From positions 1-64,000 of the forward strand of contig RCAB01000147.1 of the NCBI GenBank assembly GCA_003640385.1: DNA of 64,000 bases, in the 5' to 3' direction. This document shows, piece by piece, positions 1 through 15,400 of this stretch (position 1 is its first letter; each line of letters begins with the position of its first letter). Origin of the DNA: Setaria digitata. Taxonomy: Eukaryota; Nematoda; Chromadorea; Rhabditida; Setariidae. The translations under genes were made by a program, and so were the position numbers. Under the pieces are notes generated by a model. That model saw nothing but the letters and a program-made list of their open reading frames with translations. It was not told where the DNA came from and did not search any database.

Positions 1-2008
1 TATTTTCTTTAGTCTTTTTGTGGCATCGTGTTTTTTATTTTCATCCAATTTTAGTTGTCCGTTAGTATTTTGAAATTGTCGACATATATTAAGATATTTG
101 GTTTAAGTCGGAAATTTGGAATAGGTGTATGTGATGCGGTACAATACCAATCTCTGACAGTTGTATCGCTTGTTTTGCTCGGTATTTAGTTGTTTCTGCT
201 GACGTTTCATGTTTTACTATTTTTTTTGGTTACTTATATGTTGTTTTCTTCGGCTTGTAGCTCATCTACCGCATTATCGTTTGTGATATAGTAATTAGTA
301 ATGATTTGTTGGTATTCAATACAGTATTTATTGTTCTACATGTTTTTTTAGTTTTACTGTATGATCTTATAACCTATATCCTCTTTCGGTATTTATTTAA
401 AAAAGATCCTTAGCCGGGTTCAGCGAAAGATATTCTGAAGGTATAAGATGTAATATGACTTAAGAGCAGTAAATTTTGTTTATTTTGGGGATTTTCATGG
501 CGTTAATTTATTTTATTATCCAACTTTCTTTCCTTTTTCATCACAACAAGAAAACTCTAAACAACTCGCTAGCTTTTTTCTTATTTTCTAGATATTTAAG
601 AACCATTTTTTAATGAAATTTTTTTTGAACGAAATATTGATTTGCTCATAACGAATTAGATTTACGTAAGGTTACCCTGAGTGATTTGTTTTGAAGATCT
701 AAATGGTGATTTCAATTTAATTTTTTAACAATAGTGTAGTGAATAAACAATATTTCTGCAGCTTTCGTATATTATTATACTGTAAATGTTTAAAACTAGT
801 CATTTTGTCAGTATAAAAAGCAATTAGAAATTTAAAGATAATAAACAAGACAACCATTCAGTGTAATATTTTGGTATAATAATAGAAAAGAAAAAGAAAT
901 GTAGTGGAAGAATTCAAAAACATTTTCAGCGGAAAAGGAAATGATAGTTTTGATAATATATTTATGAAACATCCGGCAAATAAATTCTGCCCAGTTTTCT
1001 GTCATTTTTTACCTTTTTTTTTTCTTTTTTTTTTTTTTTTTTTCACTTTAGTGATTGAAGAAAGAAAGAATGAAATATTCATCCGATGAGCAATCAGTTA
1101 TAAAAATTAGCCAAGTCGTTTGTGTGATAAATGGATCGATGTAAGTAAGTGTTGAGTGTTAAGAGATTAAGGAGATGCAAGTGACTAACTGACTAGCTGA
1201 TCATTTCACTAAATTGTTCACAAGAATTGAACAGACGAGGTATCGGTGTCCCTGTTGAGATAGAGAATGGAATTGGAGGAAGTTAAGGAGGTAGGAGTGA
1301 GGCTGAAGATGATGAGGATGATGCCACATGTTCACATGTTACTACCATTATAACCATCATCTCACCAGGCAAATTTCGCTTAAATCTGTTATGTTTGATC
1401 ATAATTTTCGAAAATTTAGCTGTAATTTTCAAGAATTAGATTATTATTTTTTTATTTTTAAATAATAACTTTTATGCGAAAAATTGGTAACATATTGGAA
1501 ATAGAACATTTCATTTGCCATTTTTATCTCTTTTTTTCACATATATGAAAACTATAAATTAAAATGTTTCACAGATCATGTCCGACGTTTAAAAGACTAA
1601 TATTATGGCTGATTTATTGGAAGGTTACTATGCTTATGGCATGAAGAAGTGGGTTTGCCTTCCCTTTCCCGTTCCTCTTTCATTGCTTTTAAATATCTGA
1701 GATTTTTTTTTTTTTTTGAAATTCTAAAATTGATTAATTGATAGAGTAGAACGCTTAATTCATTATTTAATTTAAATTCTGTTTTCTGGCTTGTTACAAT
1801 CACATGTCAAACTAAAATAATGTCACATAATTATAATTTCATTATAACTAATCATTTTGACGTAATCATTAGTAGGCTTATTAATCAAGGAGCATTTTTC
1901 GATCTTCAACTCATTTGTAATAAATTGCAATTGATTGTCAGTACAAAAATTTACACATTTTACGCATACACTTATATTTATGAAAACAGGAAAGCGATTT
2001 CTTTTTCC

Positions 2009-2039
<31 letters not shown>

Positions 2040-2806
2040 GCAAGATTTGTTGAATGCCTAGTTTCTTAATGAAATAAAAATATTTCTTTTTTTTAAACTT
2101 TCCTGTGTTTGGACGGAAGCACTTGTAAATAGCTTTCATTCACATATTTCATTGACTATAATTCACATAATTGTATATGATATAAACCCTTGTACATGGC
2201 TCATCAAATCATCGATTGTGAATTTAACTTGATTAATTGACGCAACAGACTACATCAGTGATTATTTGTCCTTCGATTTTTTGTTTATGCTCCGTCCGTC
2301 ATTTCTGAATCAAAATCAGATTAAGCTTTAAGACTGATTTTAAGGTATACTTTCGGGTACTTTTGTTCGGAATGGGGAAGCATTATTTTCAAGATCTAAA
2401 CGAATTAAATGAATGATTTAATATGTTGTTTCTAGGAGACAAAAAGGCGACCATTCGGAAAAATGATTTAATGATCTCGTTTGCCGTAAACGCAAAGATT
2501 GATCATCGAGACAAAATTTGTTGTTACTTCAGCAAACAATGCTAACAGTTGTCTTCACAATTGTTAGATGTCTTTAAGAACTACGTTGAGATTGATTTAA
2601 AACCGAATCTACGATATCATTTTACCTGCTGTGCGAATCCTTTAGCATTTCCTGTATTTATTTCGGTAAAATGAGCAATTACAGCGATGATTCCGTAAAA
2701 GTTACTATTCAATGTATAATTATATTCATTCTAAAAATGAATATATGTTGAGAGCATTGATGAATAGGATTTCTTCGAAAATATTCACTTCCTAATAATC
2801 TGCTGA
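1..2806. other. Upstream non-coding flank, no gene seen
   Basis: This AT-rich stretch has several long T runs (near 1010-1045, 1690-1705 and 2010-2040) and no open frame with convincing codon use or splice sites. The proteoglycan gene to the right begins at or after its end. Because vertebrate NG2 has two laminin-G domains and only one is visible here, an upstream exon could still lie in or before this stretch, but I could not find one. Confidence 0.6.
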
Positions 2807-3485
2807 ATGGTTGTATTCTTACCACTGCCTGTTTCTTTGCTTGTTTCAACCTTAAGATTGAATATTATCACTCGGGTGGCGTTGTTAGCTCCAGAAAATC
2901 CGCATCGACACTTTAATTTGGCTTCCGGCAATTCAAAGGAACATTTTATCATGCGCCTGATATCACAGAACCGTAATTTAACATTTTCCGAGCGATCCGG
3001 AATTTTGTTCGCCGATTCTCTACTAATTGCTTCACTTGATAACAATGCAATTAATACATTAAATATCAGATGTTCCAACGATATTTCATTGAGAATTACA
3101 ATGAATAATGCTACAGTGAAAACAATACTATCACCTTCATTATGCCGCCAGAATTCTCAATTAAGTAAGTTTCAAAATTCGTAATTCTTTTCTACTGCTA
3201 TCAATTTCTCTAATTTGAAAAAAAAAAAAAAAAAAAAAATAAAGATAGCAAATCCTATATTTTTTTTTACTGAAAGAAAACTACATTAACTGTAATTTAT
3301 ATTTATGACTTTTTTTAATAAATTTTATCACGTTTGATATAATGCTAAAATGTGCAAAAGTGAATTGAAAGTGGCGTTTTAGAAGTGCAAATTGGTAATG
3401 AAAACAGTGGCCAAGGGGGACTCTTTAATGGTTGTGTAGAAAATGTTACTACTTCCACAGAAGTCTTATTAGATCGATGGTGCAG
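2807..3485 (+). other. N-terminal part: possible signal peptide plus laminin-G segment
   Basis: The first exon starts MVVFLPLPVSLLVSTLRLN, hydrophobic enough for a signal peptide. It is followed by a segment ending in a second exon (3383-3485) that carries GGLFNGCVENVT, the typical closing stretch of a laminin-G domain (G-F-x-G-C-I-x-x-V). About 155 residues precede the first CSPG repeat, against about 400 in human CSPG4, so either one laminin-G domain has been lost or an upstream exon is missing from this model. The exon 1/2 and exon 2/3 junctions agree in phase. No trans-splice acceptor is obvious before the ATG. Confidence 0.6.
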
Positions 3486-6400
3486 GTTAGTTAGCTTCAC
3501 ATTACCAGGGATCATGTAATTTAATCTCAGTAATGAAATAGGATCAATATTACACTACTATTTTCATATGCTTGTTAACACATTAATTGTTTATCATATT
3601 ATCGTATTACCGGTGAAATGAAGAAATAGAAGAGGAAATGATTCTTTAAATTTCTCTCTAAATTTAATTGAACATTATGAAACAGTAAAATAATTTGATA
3701 CGAAACCAAGATATAATGAAACAGTTAAAGTTTCTTAAAAAAATGATTTTGAAATGATTGAAAAAATAAATATTAGCCCTGAACAAAGATACCAAATTTT
3801 AAAAGCTCGAAAAGAATTACAAGAAAATTCAGCGCTGATGAAAAATCTCAGCAGCAAGAACGAAAAGATATAAATTTACAATCGGATGGACCACGGCCAC
3901 CACCACATCACCTGGAATTATCATATTTTACGGAGCCATTAATTTTGGACGAAGGTGCAATGGCTGCAATAAAATGGCGAAATATTCATGGATTCTTAAG
4001 GCATTATTATGAAAGCGTTAAAAGCGAAGTACTATTCAGGTAATATTATAAACAGTGCAAGAGTTTAGAATTGAATAGAAGGATGTGATAAACAGATCTA
4101 AAAATCCCTTTTTTAAAGGGGAACAAGTTAAATTATTAAGATTCAATTCTGATTAAGGTTTGCATTCCTTCTTCATCTATCTGTCATTTTTATGGCATTC
4201 AATTAGTAGAAGCCCTACGATAACTTATCTCCTCAAAAGCTTGAGATTTTTCTCTATATAATGCGAGCTTTTCTTGAAAATATTTTCTTTAATTTGGTTT
4301 TTTGATCGAGATTGAGCTTTTTCACTATACGTTTTAATCTCGTTAACTGGAACTTGTTGCATAAATAAAAGGTGCCCTTTTAAACTGTTAGCTTCCTTAC
4401 TCCATTTTTTCTTCCTTTACATATTTACATAATACTGTTTGCTTATTTTCTTATTTGTTGACTAATTTATCTTACCTGTCCTGTTATTTACTGCTTCAGA
4501 TTATTGGAACCGCCACAACATGGTAAATTACTGAAGTATGGACAACCAGTTAATGAATTTACTAACAACGATATTTTAGCCAATAAAATTTACTACCAAC
4601 ACGATGATAGCGAAACAACTGTTGATAACATTGATTTAGAGGTAATATAACATTTTCCGGTGATTGAGTATTATTAGAAATAGTTAATGGTTAATGATAT
4701 GATTTTACGTCTAGTTCAAAGGATCAATAAACTTGCTTCACCGGTAGAGACTGAAATATATGAAATTACTGAATATTTATAACTTTAATTGAAAAGTTAC
4801 TAATTCGTTATGATAATATCAAAAAATCTGAGTATTAGGGTAATGTAATTTCGCAAGGAGTAGCCGTACTGAGACGGAACATAATCTGTAATATACCAAT
4901 TCGAATCAATCCTGTGAATGATGCACCTGAACTGAAACGAGGAACTGAATCGGAAACGCTATGGATAACCGGTGAATCAAAGTATGATTTAAGAAAAAAA
5001 GATTTTAAAATCATTTTTTGTCGTTTATTCTTATAAGTTTAAAGTTTTGATAAATGATAATATTAAATATATTTTAAGGAAAAAAGTGAGAGAGAGTTAG
5101 ACAATGTTAAATTCTTTGATAATAAAATATGATAACGCGAAATTTTTTTTTTTGCAAAAAAAGCGGTGCTTGTTGCATAAGGCAAATTGAGGAAAAAGCT
5201 AATTGATGAATTGCCTATTGATCAGCATCACGGAAGATAAAATTTTTAAACTCTTGAAAATTATTTTTAAAATATAAAACGAGTTTGTCTCTCATGCATG
5301 CGGTAATGTCAAATATGCTTAAGAACCGGTCAGATTTTTTATTTCTAGTAACATTTTATAATATTAACAAAATGTAAATTTTGCATAGAGAAAAATGGCT
5401 TTTGCCCTCCAGGATTAGAAATGTATTTATAGAGTATACAATATCAATTTTTCAACTTGGAGTAATGTTGAAGTTATCATTGATAACGATTAATACTGAA
5501 GGAATTGACCACAACTTGATATACTGCTGAAGTCGAAATCAGCAAAAACAAAATAACATGGATGGAAAAACTCTATGTCGCCAATAAAAACATCATTATT
5601 TGTTTAATACATTTGAAAAGTTATACTGCAGCCAATTTAATTAGTACTTGATTGCTTCCAATATTTATCTAGGCTGAAATATTTAAAGGCTTATGCTAGA
5701 TAATCGAGTCATAAATCTTTGGGATGCGGATAGTGATCCAGAAACGGTAAATGTTAACATCGTTGCCTCTAGTGGAATACGGTTGGGGGATTCGAGTGGA
5801 AAGAACATTCGGAACTTCACTCTGCACGATTTTTTAAATAACAATGTAAGTCTAAACTGTTACTGGTTTCTTAACAATTAGCAGTAAGATAACTGTTAAA
5901 ACCTTCTTTTAATGAATTCTCAGTCCTTCATTAGACCAAATAAAAATGAAAAATGAGAAGCTCAAATTTAAAAGATTTTTTTTTTTTGGTTTTAACTGTA
6001 GTACCATCGACATTAGCGACTTATAATTACTTTCCTATCTTTTCTAGATTTTTTTCCTAAGTAATTTTCACTCTAGGAAACGGAGATAAGAATGCCATGA
6101 ATTTATTCTATTATGTCAGCATTTCAGGTCTATGTTATTCGTACAGGTAAAGAAAATCAAGGCACATTGAAATTGATTGCAAGTGATGGCATGCTGCAAT
6201 CCGATATGCTCCACCTGTCAATAAATTTTGCTCCGATTGAAATACAGTTGAAATCTAATACTGGTACTTTTATAATTCTGGTCACAAATTGAAAATGAAA
6301 TGAAAGCTTAACAGATAAGTAAGAGAGTAAGTAGTAAATATAATCTATCTAAATAATCTTCCGATAAATGATTTAGCAAGTCAACAATAACAGTGGATAA

Positions 6401-9400
6401 ATAAAATTTATGATAAATAGTAGACAACAACAAGGAAAAATTATATCAGAATAACGAACAACTGGATGAAAATGTATAAAGCCATAATTGCAGGCTTAAA
6501 AGTGACTCACCAAACAGCAAATGTTATCACATCAGCAAATTTATCTTTCGCAACAAATCTTCTCGACATACCGATTGAGTATGTGATTGTTGATGTGCCA
6601 GAATACGGTGTTGTAGAATGTCGCCGTAGTTTGGGACAATTCGAGATTTGTTCTACATTTACGCAAAATGATATCGAAAATTTACGTGTACAGTATAGAC
6701 ATTCCAGCGCTACTCATCCATTACTTGATACTTTCAGCTTCCAGGTATTTATCAGAGAATATAAGGACTCCGTATTGTTTTGATCAAATAATTGAAAAAC
6801 GATAATATAACAATCAAAATTAAACTAAGAATTCAGAAAAAATTTGCTTAATTTTGTTAATCTAGAATCACTTGTAAAGCTGAATAAACTTCTTTACTGG
6901 AAGAAATGTTTATGTTATAATTATTTAGATTCGAGCGGATAACACAACTTCAATGATACACGTTTTTCGCATAACGTTCATTCCGGTTCACGTGAAAATT
7001 TTTAACCGCGTCCCATGTTTATTAAATAATACGGATAATTTAACGCTGAAACGAGAAAATTTATTTGCTTGGACATTTCCGAAAAGTTTCCCTGCCGATC
7101 AGCTTGTTTATCATATCATTGAACCACCAAAATTTGGCACTTTGTTACGTCGAATTGATAAAAATCGCAATCGACGAATTGGTGTTTCATCAAATTTTAC
7201 GCAAAAGGTATTCTTCCCAAAACTGCATGATAAATCAGTTAATTCAATCCCTGACTTTTTCCTGAAATTTCTCTCACTTCTTATTCATTTCATGATAACT
7301 AATTGTTTTGTTTCTTGAAGCTTAATCAGTTTTATTAATACCAAGTTATTTCTCCTTTAAACTTACATTATTCACCCTTTATTAAGATTTATTAATTTTA
7401 TCATATTTTACCGTTTTATCACAATTATTTTATCATGTGACTACTCGGTTACTTGGAACAAATAAGATGAATTTTAATAACTTATTAATATATGTCATTT
7501 TATTTTGAAGAAAAACACTTGGTGTTAAACATGAAGATTTAAATTCTCAGTTTAACTAAAAAAATCAAAGGTCTTCATAATTCAACATTCGCAATTGGAA
7601 AAAAAAGGCCTCATTTTTAATGCTCGGTCGCAATATTAAATCTGAAATGAACAATTTTTGATTGATGAGAATAAATCTGAACAATTTCGAAATCACTACT
7701 TACTGATTTAATTTTCTATTTTAGCATATTGACGATAGCGCGATCACCTATAAGATGCATTATGTACAGTATTCCGTTATCAACGATTTCTTTATTTTTC
7801 GATTGATCGCTCCATCGGTTACATCTGAAGAAGTTCATTTCGATATAACATTTATTCCAGGACAAGGTTCTGTACAACTGATTAATCGAACCGTTATTGT
7901 TGATGAAGGTGGAATACAAAAGGTTTAACTTTATCGATTCTACTTTTACCATAATTCTTCCTGGATAGTTCTTGACTTTTGCATAATCTTTAACTGATTT
8001 TTAATCGCTCTTCATTCCAATTTTAACTCAAAGCATATAATATAGATTTATCACATTTTAAGCGAACTATAATTGGTAATTATACAAACTGGTTGGTTTC
8101 CAAAAAATTTTTCAAGTCACACCACATTTTTATGTCAATAATGATACGGTTCCTAAGCCTTAGAAATAAATTCGCTTGGCTGAGATTCAGTTTGCGGAAA
8201 AAAAAATAATTGGTGCCATATGCTTAGAAGGCTATAATTATCCTTTAAATTCAACTTCATATCATAATTTCAACGGTCACTTGAGCTTTTAAAATAAATC
8301 TAGATAATTAGCTTGTTAAAATGAAAGTTTATTTTAAATATCGTTCAACTATATTGTAGATAACTAATGAGTCATTATCATTACGAACCCCGGATAGTAG
8401 TAATTTTATATTCGCGATCAGCATAGCACCATCTTATGGTATGATATTAGTTAATCAACCAAATGGGCAACAATTAAAGCTTGGTGATGGCGACAATTTC
8501 ACTACTTCTGATATTAAGAGCGGCAAGTAAGAGAATTCAGAACTTGAACTAGTTACTCATATTATAATAGAGAATAAAGAGTTACCAAAATTTTGATAGT
8601 TCAGAATGATAAGATTTAAAAAATTAACGGAAAATAATTAGGAATGATTAGGAATATGTAACTATGATGTAATTATGATTAGGAATATGTAACTGATAAC
8701 TTAAGTTATATAATAAAACAATATTCAGTGTCTTCTATAAACATATGGATGGTGAAAACCGCATTGATCACGTATTACTGATAGCGGAAAGTACTTATCA
8801 GCGTGTAAGTCGAGTGCCATTCTGGTTAACGTTCAGAATGATTCTCAAGAATGACAATATTCCAAGATTGATGGGCAGTAATATAATACAGGTGTCCGAC
8901 AGATAATCATTTTTGAGAACAGACTTATCACAATCTATTTTAACTCTTTTTGGTTTGCTAAAAATCAGTGTCAGATATTTTCATTGCTTAGTTTATGAAT
9001 TTAATTTCTTATGACAATTTATAAAATGAAACCTGTTTATAATGTAATGTATGAATTTTAATGAATTTTAGATTACAAAGCATGGGGATCGTACACTGTA
9101 TCCATCACTGTTACCTTGGACAGATGATGACATTGATGCTCAACCACTACAGTTTACTTTTCATGACAATTTTCAACATGTTGCTATTTTATCCAGAATT
9201 TCGCCACCCGTGCCGTTGCATACTTTCACTCAACGGCAAATGCAACATGAAGAAGTATTGATAAGGCATTTTGGGCATAGTAAAGTGTTGAAAATGAAGT
9301 AAGTAAATTGTCATTTTAAAAAAGAATTACAGAATTGAATGAATAATGCTGAAATAAATGATATACTATGCATTGTAGTTATACAGTATCAGATGGAGTA

Positions 9401-12400
9401 CATGAAGTATTGTCAGTGTTAACAATCATTGCATCGGAACCATTCATAGCGATCCAAAATAGCAATATAACGATTTCAATCAGAGATGAGGATGAAGCAA
9501 TAATTCTTGTACCAATAACAAATCATAATCTTTCCGCGATAACTAATATTGATTCGAAGAAATCAGATATTTGGTTTCACGTAACAACCAAAAACTGGAT
9601 CTATCTTATGAATTCGACCAAAAAATTGGTGAAAAATTTCACGCAGCAGGTAAGATTTGGATATTTTGATTATATTTTTGGCTTTCAGAGAGTCCAATCA
9701 TTTCTAGGAAATTAAACAAGTAGACTTAATAGGCAAAATAAGTGAGCATGCAGAAGCATGGAAATTTAATATATCATGACAGAACAAACGAAAAACAAAA
9801 ATAGTTTAGCTGTTATTTATTCTACAGGATATCGATGAAGGTCGAATATTGTATCGTGTCATTGCAACTTCATTTGATGATAGTCAAAATGAGCAATTAA
9901 TTACGGCTGTGGTTGCAAATTTAACAGTGGCGAAAACATTCAAAATTTTGAAAACTGAACGAGATAGATACGGAGAGCATCATTTAGAAATAAGAACTTT
10001 GACCCCATTGATTGTTCCACTTTCATCAATTTCGCAAATTGACAAAAACATTCTGCTAGTGACGGCCTTAGACAAACATCCAAATGAAATCGTTTTTGAT
10101 GTCATTCAGCAGCCAATGTATGGTTCATTAATACTGGAGTCAGTTAAAGGTATAAAAGCGTAACAATAGCTTCCAAAATTGAAGATTTGTTAAAATTAAT
10201 TTAGTATATTTAGTCATCTTGTTTACTTTATTTTCGACCGTTACTGTACTTTACTGTATCTGGGTATCGTATTTACCGCTTTTATATTGATGTATCTTTT
10301 GGAAAAACAAAATTCCACTACAGATCAATGGTGGTGAATTGGATATTCGGGGAAAATTTATTAAATAATAGCAGGAATTAATACAAACATGAATAGTGAA
10401 GCACTATTATTTTGTATCTGACGTATAATATAATTTAAAATTATTTTAGAAGAGGAATTTTTCTCTTGAGAGAAAATAATAAGAAATAAAAAAAAGAAAC
10501 AAACAAAAATAAGCAGAATGCAGCTTTTCCAGCAGTGAACAATGGACGTGCAGTAATGCCAGGTAATTTTTTCGTTTCACGATTTACACAAGCGCACGTG
10601 AATGCAGGACAAATACAATATATGCATAATGGTGACTTATCAACACGTGATTCCATCATTTTCAACGTTTCTACTGGAAAGCAAAAGATCGGACCGTATA
10701 CGTTACTCATCAGTGTTGTTGATGATAAGGTAATACTAATTTCAGATTAAATGTGTCTTATCATTTTATTCCATAAATTAAGCATAATATTAGAAAATAA
10801 AATTATTCTTAAGAAGTAAATGACTTGACATTGACAGATTGGCTCGGCTCCGTTCATTTTTTTTTTCCAGACTCGCAAGATTTTATCAGTGTTTTCAACT
10901 TAATGTTCTCAATGTTCTCAACCTTTTACTTTTGTCAGGTTGAATTATTTGTATCAAACTTAACGGTTATGTCTGGATCCAGTAAAGTATTAAACAATGA
11001 TGTGCTATATGCAATAGCTCCTGGAGAAGATAATATCGAATTTCGAGTTTTTTCGGATCCAGAATTCGGATGGCTTGTTCGGAATGATTGGGATCCAGTC
11101 AATATCAGTACTATCAGACAGTTCAGTGTTCAAGAACTTCGTGATCATCAAATACACTACGTAAATAATCCGGTTAGTTTAGAGCAGAGGGACACGTTCA
11201 CGATAGCAGCGTGTGGAACAGGAACCTTGCAATGTACCGAACCTAAACAAGTGACTGTTTTGGTGATGTATAATAATTTACATGGTAAGCGCTTTTTAAT
11301 AAAGCATTCTTCTTTTACATAAACTAATGAGATTTTAGTCTTGAGCATTGAAGCTTTATCCTTACCTTCCGAATGATCTAATATTCTAAAAGAAGTGTTA
11401 CAGGACCCGAACTGCTACGTAATGAAGTAATGAAAATGTGGAATACTGATAAAGGTTCGATCAGCAAGCAACACTTATTTTCACAGGTATCATATTTCTA
11501 TTCGTAGATTTAGGCTTGATATATTTACAACAGATTGTGGTAAGTGATCAGGCTATATTCATTTTATTGATAATAACATAAGCTAGCGAAGAACAATTAA
11601 TTAAATTGAGGATGACGATACACCTGATGAGCAAGTGCGATATTTTATCAGTCGACCACTGAATGGATACATCGCTCGTGTAAGCGATCCGTCCAAACCT
11701 ATTACTAACTTTTCGCAAGCCGAAATTGGTAAATCAGAAATAATCTTTGTAAAAGGTGAAGTTTTAGCCTTTGAGTAGGATTTTTTTAATATGGTTTCTT
11801 TCTTCGAATAAAGCTTCGTTTAAAATTACAAATTGAAAAATGACAATAAAAATTAAACTTCCAGGTAATACAGGAATCGGTGGCTTTTCATTTCTCGTAA
11901 GTGATGGCCTTCACGAAATTGGTCCTGAATGGTTTACTGTTGAAAGTTCACAAGAGTTCAAAGTCATAATGGATGAAAATGGCCGTCTTGTGGTACCACC
12001 GGGAAGAGTTCCCATTGTTATTGGACCAGATCTACTAAAAGTTCAACTTCCAGATGCAAGTTTATCTAAAATGCCAAATTTCGAAGCTTATAGTTTTGCT
12101 GATTTACAATTCCGATAGTGGCAAATATTGGGGACAGAGTGCTTCTGCTATCACCTTTTTTTGAGCAGCCTGTCTGAACTTTTTATCTGACTTCATTAAT
12201 TTGATGATTTTTGCAGGTGGAACCGAATAAAATAGAGTATTCGGTGACGAAAATTCCACGACATGGGACTTTGCTGCTTTCTGGTTTGCCCACCCAGAAA
12301 TTCACTCAAGAAGATGTTAATCAGTACCGATTGACGTATAAAACAAATATTGATTTCTTAGATGAATGGACGAAAAGAGATCTGTTCCTGTTTAAAGTTT

Positions 12401-15400
12401 TCATAAACGATTCAACGAATGATTCAGCAATTGACGAACATCGTTTTAAGATTTCAATCACCTATGCTGGCTTGCCATCACACCGTTTGCATGAATTTAT
12501 CCAGCTCAAGAATGTCGTTGTATCGTGTGGTAAGTTTAACTGCTGAAGAAATAAATACTGATAGTAATGATAACTGATAAACCCGATTGGTGAAATTTAA
12601 GTAACAGTTAAACTAAGATCATATGCAGAAATTCAATAATGACAGATGAATTAACATATAAAAGCAGAAAAGTAATTGGTTAGTTTAGAAACTTGATAGA
12701 GACTTGGAAGCAAATACACAACTGTCTGAAATTGATAACAAGAAATGCAAGTTAAAACAATCGAACATAACAAGCTCCATCTGTACTACTAAATTTTTTA
12801 GGAGGAAGCGTAGCAATTAATAAATCGCATATCAACTTGGATGTCATGCGAAAGCATCTCCATGAAGAACTTTTGGTAGATTTTACTCGAAAACCGCGGT
12901 ACGGCCAGTTGGATGTATTAAATAATATCGTCAGTCATGTTAAGATGATGAAGCTTCTTGATTTACTCACTGGAAGATCATTAATTTATCGCCATCAGGA
13001 TGAGGGAAGTGTATTGCCAGATGAAATTTTATTTCACATTTTTCCCAAAAATGATGCTAATCGTCGAACGAGTCGTTTACGAATAATACTACCAGTAACA
13101 GTGCTGCCACAAAACGATTCACTCATTAAGGTTACCGGTCCTAAAATTGCCTTTTTCTTTGCCAGTAATGGATCATTTTTTTTTTTAATTATCTGCATTT
13201 AAGTATTCAAATGGAGCAACTTCTCCTTTACTTCGAAGTAACACTTCCAGATTGAAACATTTTTGGATCGAATCAAACTAACTGTTGAAAATGATTATCC
13301 CTTAGGACCAGAATTATTTCGAGTAACACATCCAGAAATCAAGCCAGCTAGCCTCAAATATCGATTGATTCAGGTAGAAATTATTGCTCACAAAAATCTT
13401 GTTCTTACTGGCATGAACTTAATGAAAATTAAACTACAAAGTATTTTTCTTTCTGCATCAGATTGGTTTACAAAAAATTAGATTTCAGACAGGAAGTAAT
13501 GGTGTGAAAATTTTGATGGAAAATAGAGTGACCGAGCTATTTACTCAAGATGACGTTAATAAGGGTAAAATTCGAGTCTCTCATCAACAACAAATTGGTG
13601 GATTTCATGACATCGATGTTATCGTTTTCCAGGTTATTCCAAAATTCATTACTCATTATTCATTTTCCCTGAAAAAAAGTAGTTAACAAACAAGAAAAAA
13701 TTATGCAATTCTTTACCGCCGAATATGTCGGAAACGAATTATAGTGAACAATAAAAAATCACCAAAAAGAAAAATATAATACTTTTCAAAACTCAAAAAT
13801 GATTATAACTTTGAAAATTATGTGGGGATTATTCTTGAATAATTTCATTGTTCCTAAAACTTCTTACACAGTTTTCAAAATTATACTAACTTTTCAATTA
13901 TTATTTATTCACTGCAGTTCATTTTTGCGTAGTGAAAAATAAAAAATATATTTTTTCTCACCTAAATATTTTCGTTATAACAGCTAGTAAAAAAAAAAAA
14001 AAAAGAAATGATTTCAAATTGTACAAAATGTGAAAGTACCAGAGTAGGAATCTACCTAGGGTCTACAAAACATGCAGCTGCACCGGACTATGGAAGAGAA
14101 AAATATTATATCAGTATCAGGCTTTAGTGAGGCCACAATGGAAATGATTCTTTAGCTTCCAAAATGCAAGCAATTAATTAATTATTTTGTTTTCTTCAAA
14201 AATATGTTAATAAAATATTATTGGGAAGAAATTCACACTTTTGTTTGAAATACTTCATTTATTGCCTGCTATTTGTAAATCTCTCATTTTTATTTGCTTT
14301 CTGAACAAATAAGTTGTTTTGGGTTGGCAGCCATATAAGGGCACTTATCATTGATATATTACCATTATCATTGACACTGGAAAACCATTCCGATATTGAA
14401 TATACTCAAGGAAAAACTTATGTTCTTTTGAACAGGTAATATTTTAAGAAACATTTAATGACAATCCATATAATTACTGCAAACAATAGTAAATGAAATG
14501 TTGAAAAATAATTGCTAAACTATTAAATGAATGAAACAGAAAGCAGCTGTGAAATAACTATTTGTGTTCTGAGGAAACGATTCTATTCTTGAAGGAAGTA
14601 TAATTTATAGAAAACGCTTAAGTAATTCGTTGCAAAAGAGTTTTATTTATTATGCTGAAGAGACAAAAAAAAAAATGCGCATAATAGGTATTGCAATAAT
14701 GCAAATTGAAATATGTGCAGGAGTCATTTTGGTGCTAAGTCAAAGGGTGATCGGTCTAAAGTTGCATATGAAATAACGAAATTACCAGAAAACGGGACGC
14801 TGTATTGGGTAGCAGGTGAGAAAGAAGCAAATAAATTTACGCAGATCGACATTGACGAAGAACGTGTACTTTACGCACAACTTAATATGCAAGCATTTCA
14901 GGTTAGAGAATTAAATATGAAATGTATGTATTCAAATATCACTTGTCACAAATTATGTTTTTTTAAAAAGAAAATTCATAATACGAAGTAGTTGGAAAGT
15001 GCATAATTTGACTAATTAAAAAATTCGACGCAAGGAAAATCTTGTTTACATAATAAAATTCTTATTAAAATTAATAAATTACTTAAAATTTATCCTTTGC
15101 TATTTTTAATTTACTCAATTTCGCGTTATTTTAGCATTGTATTAATGAAGTTATATAATAGACTGACTTGAGTTGATGAAGTCTATTCTAGGATCGATTT
15201 GAATTCAAGGTCAAGAATGAGTTAAATGAAACAATACAAAATACTTCATACGTACGTGTACTTCCTGTATTAAGTCCAAGAACTCTTGTCGTAGACGGTA
15301 ATTCTACAACACCAATTACAAGTGCACACCTCAATGCTTCTATTTTGCAGGTGGTCTTTTAGTTTTTTCTCTTTGTAATGAGAAATTGGAAATTAAAAAA

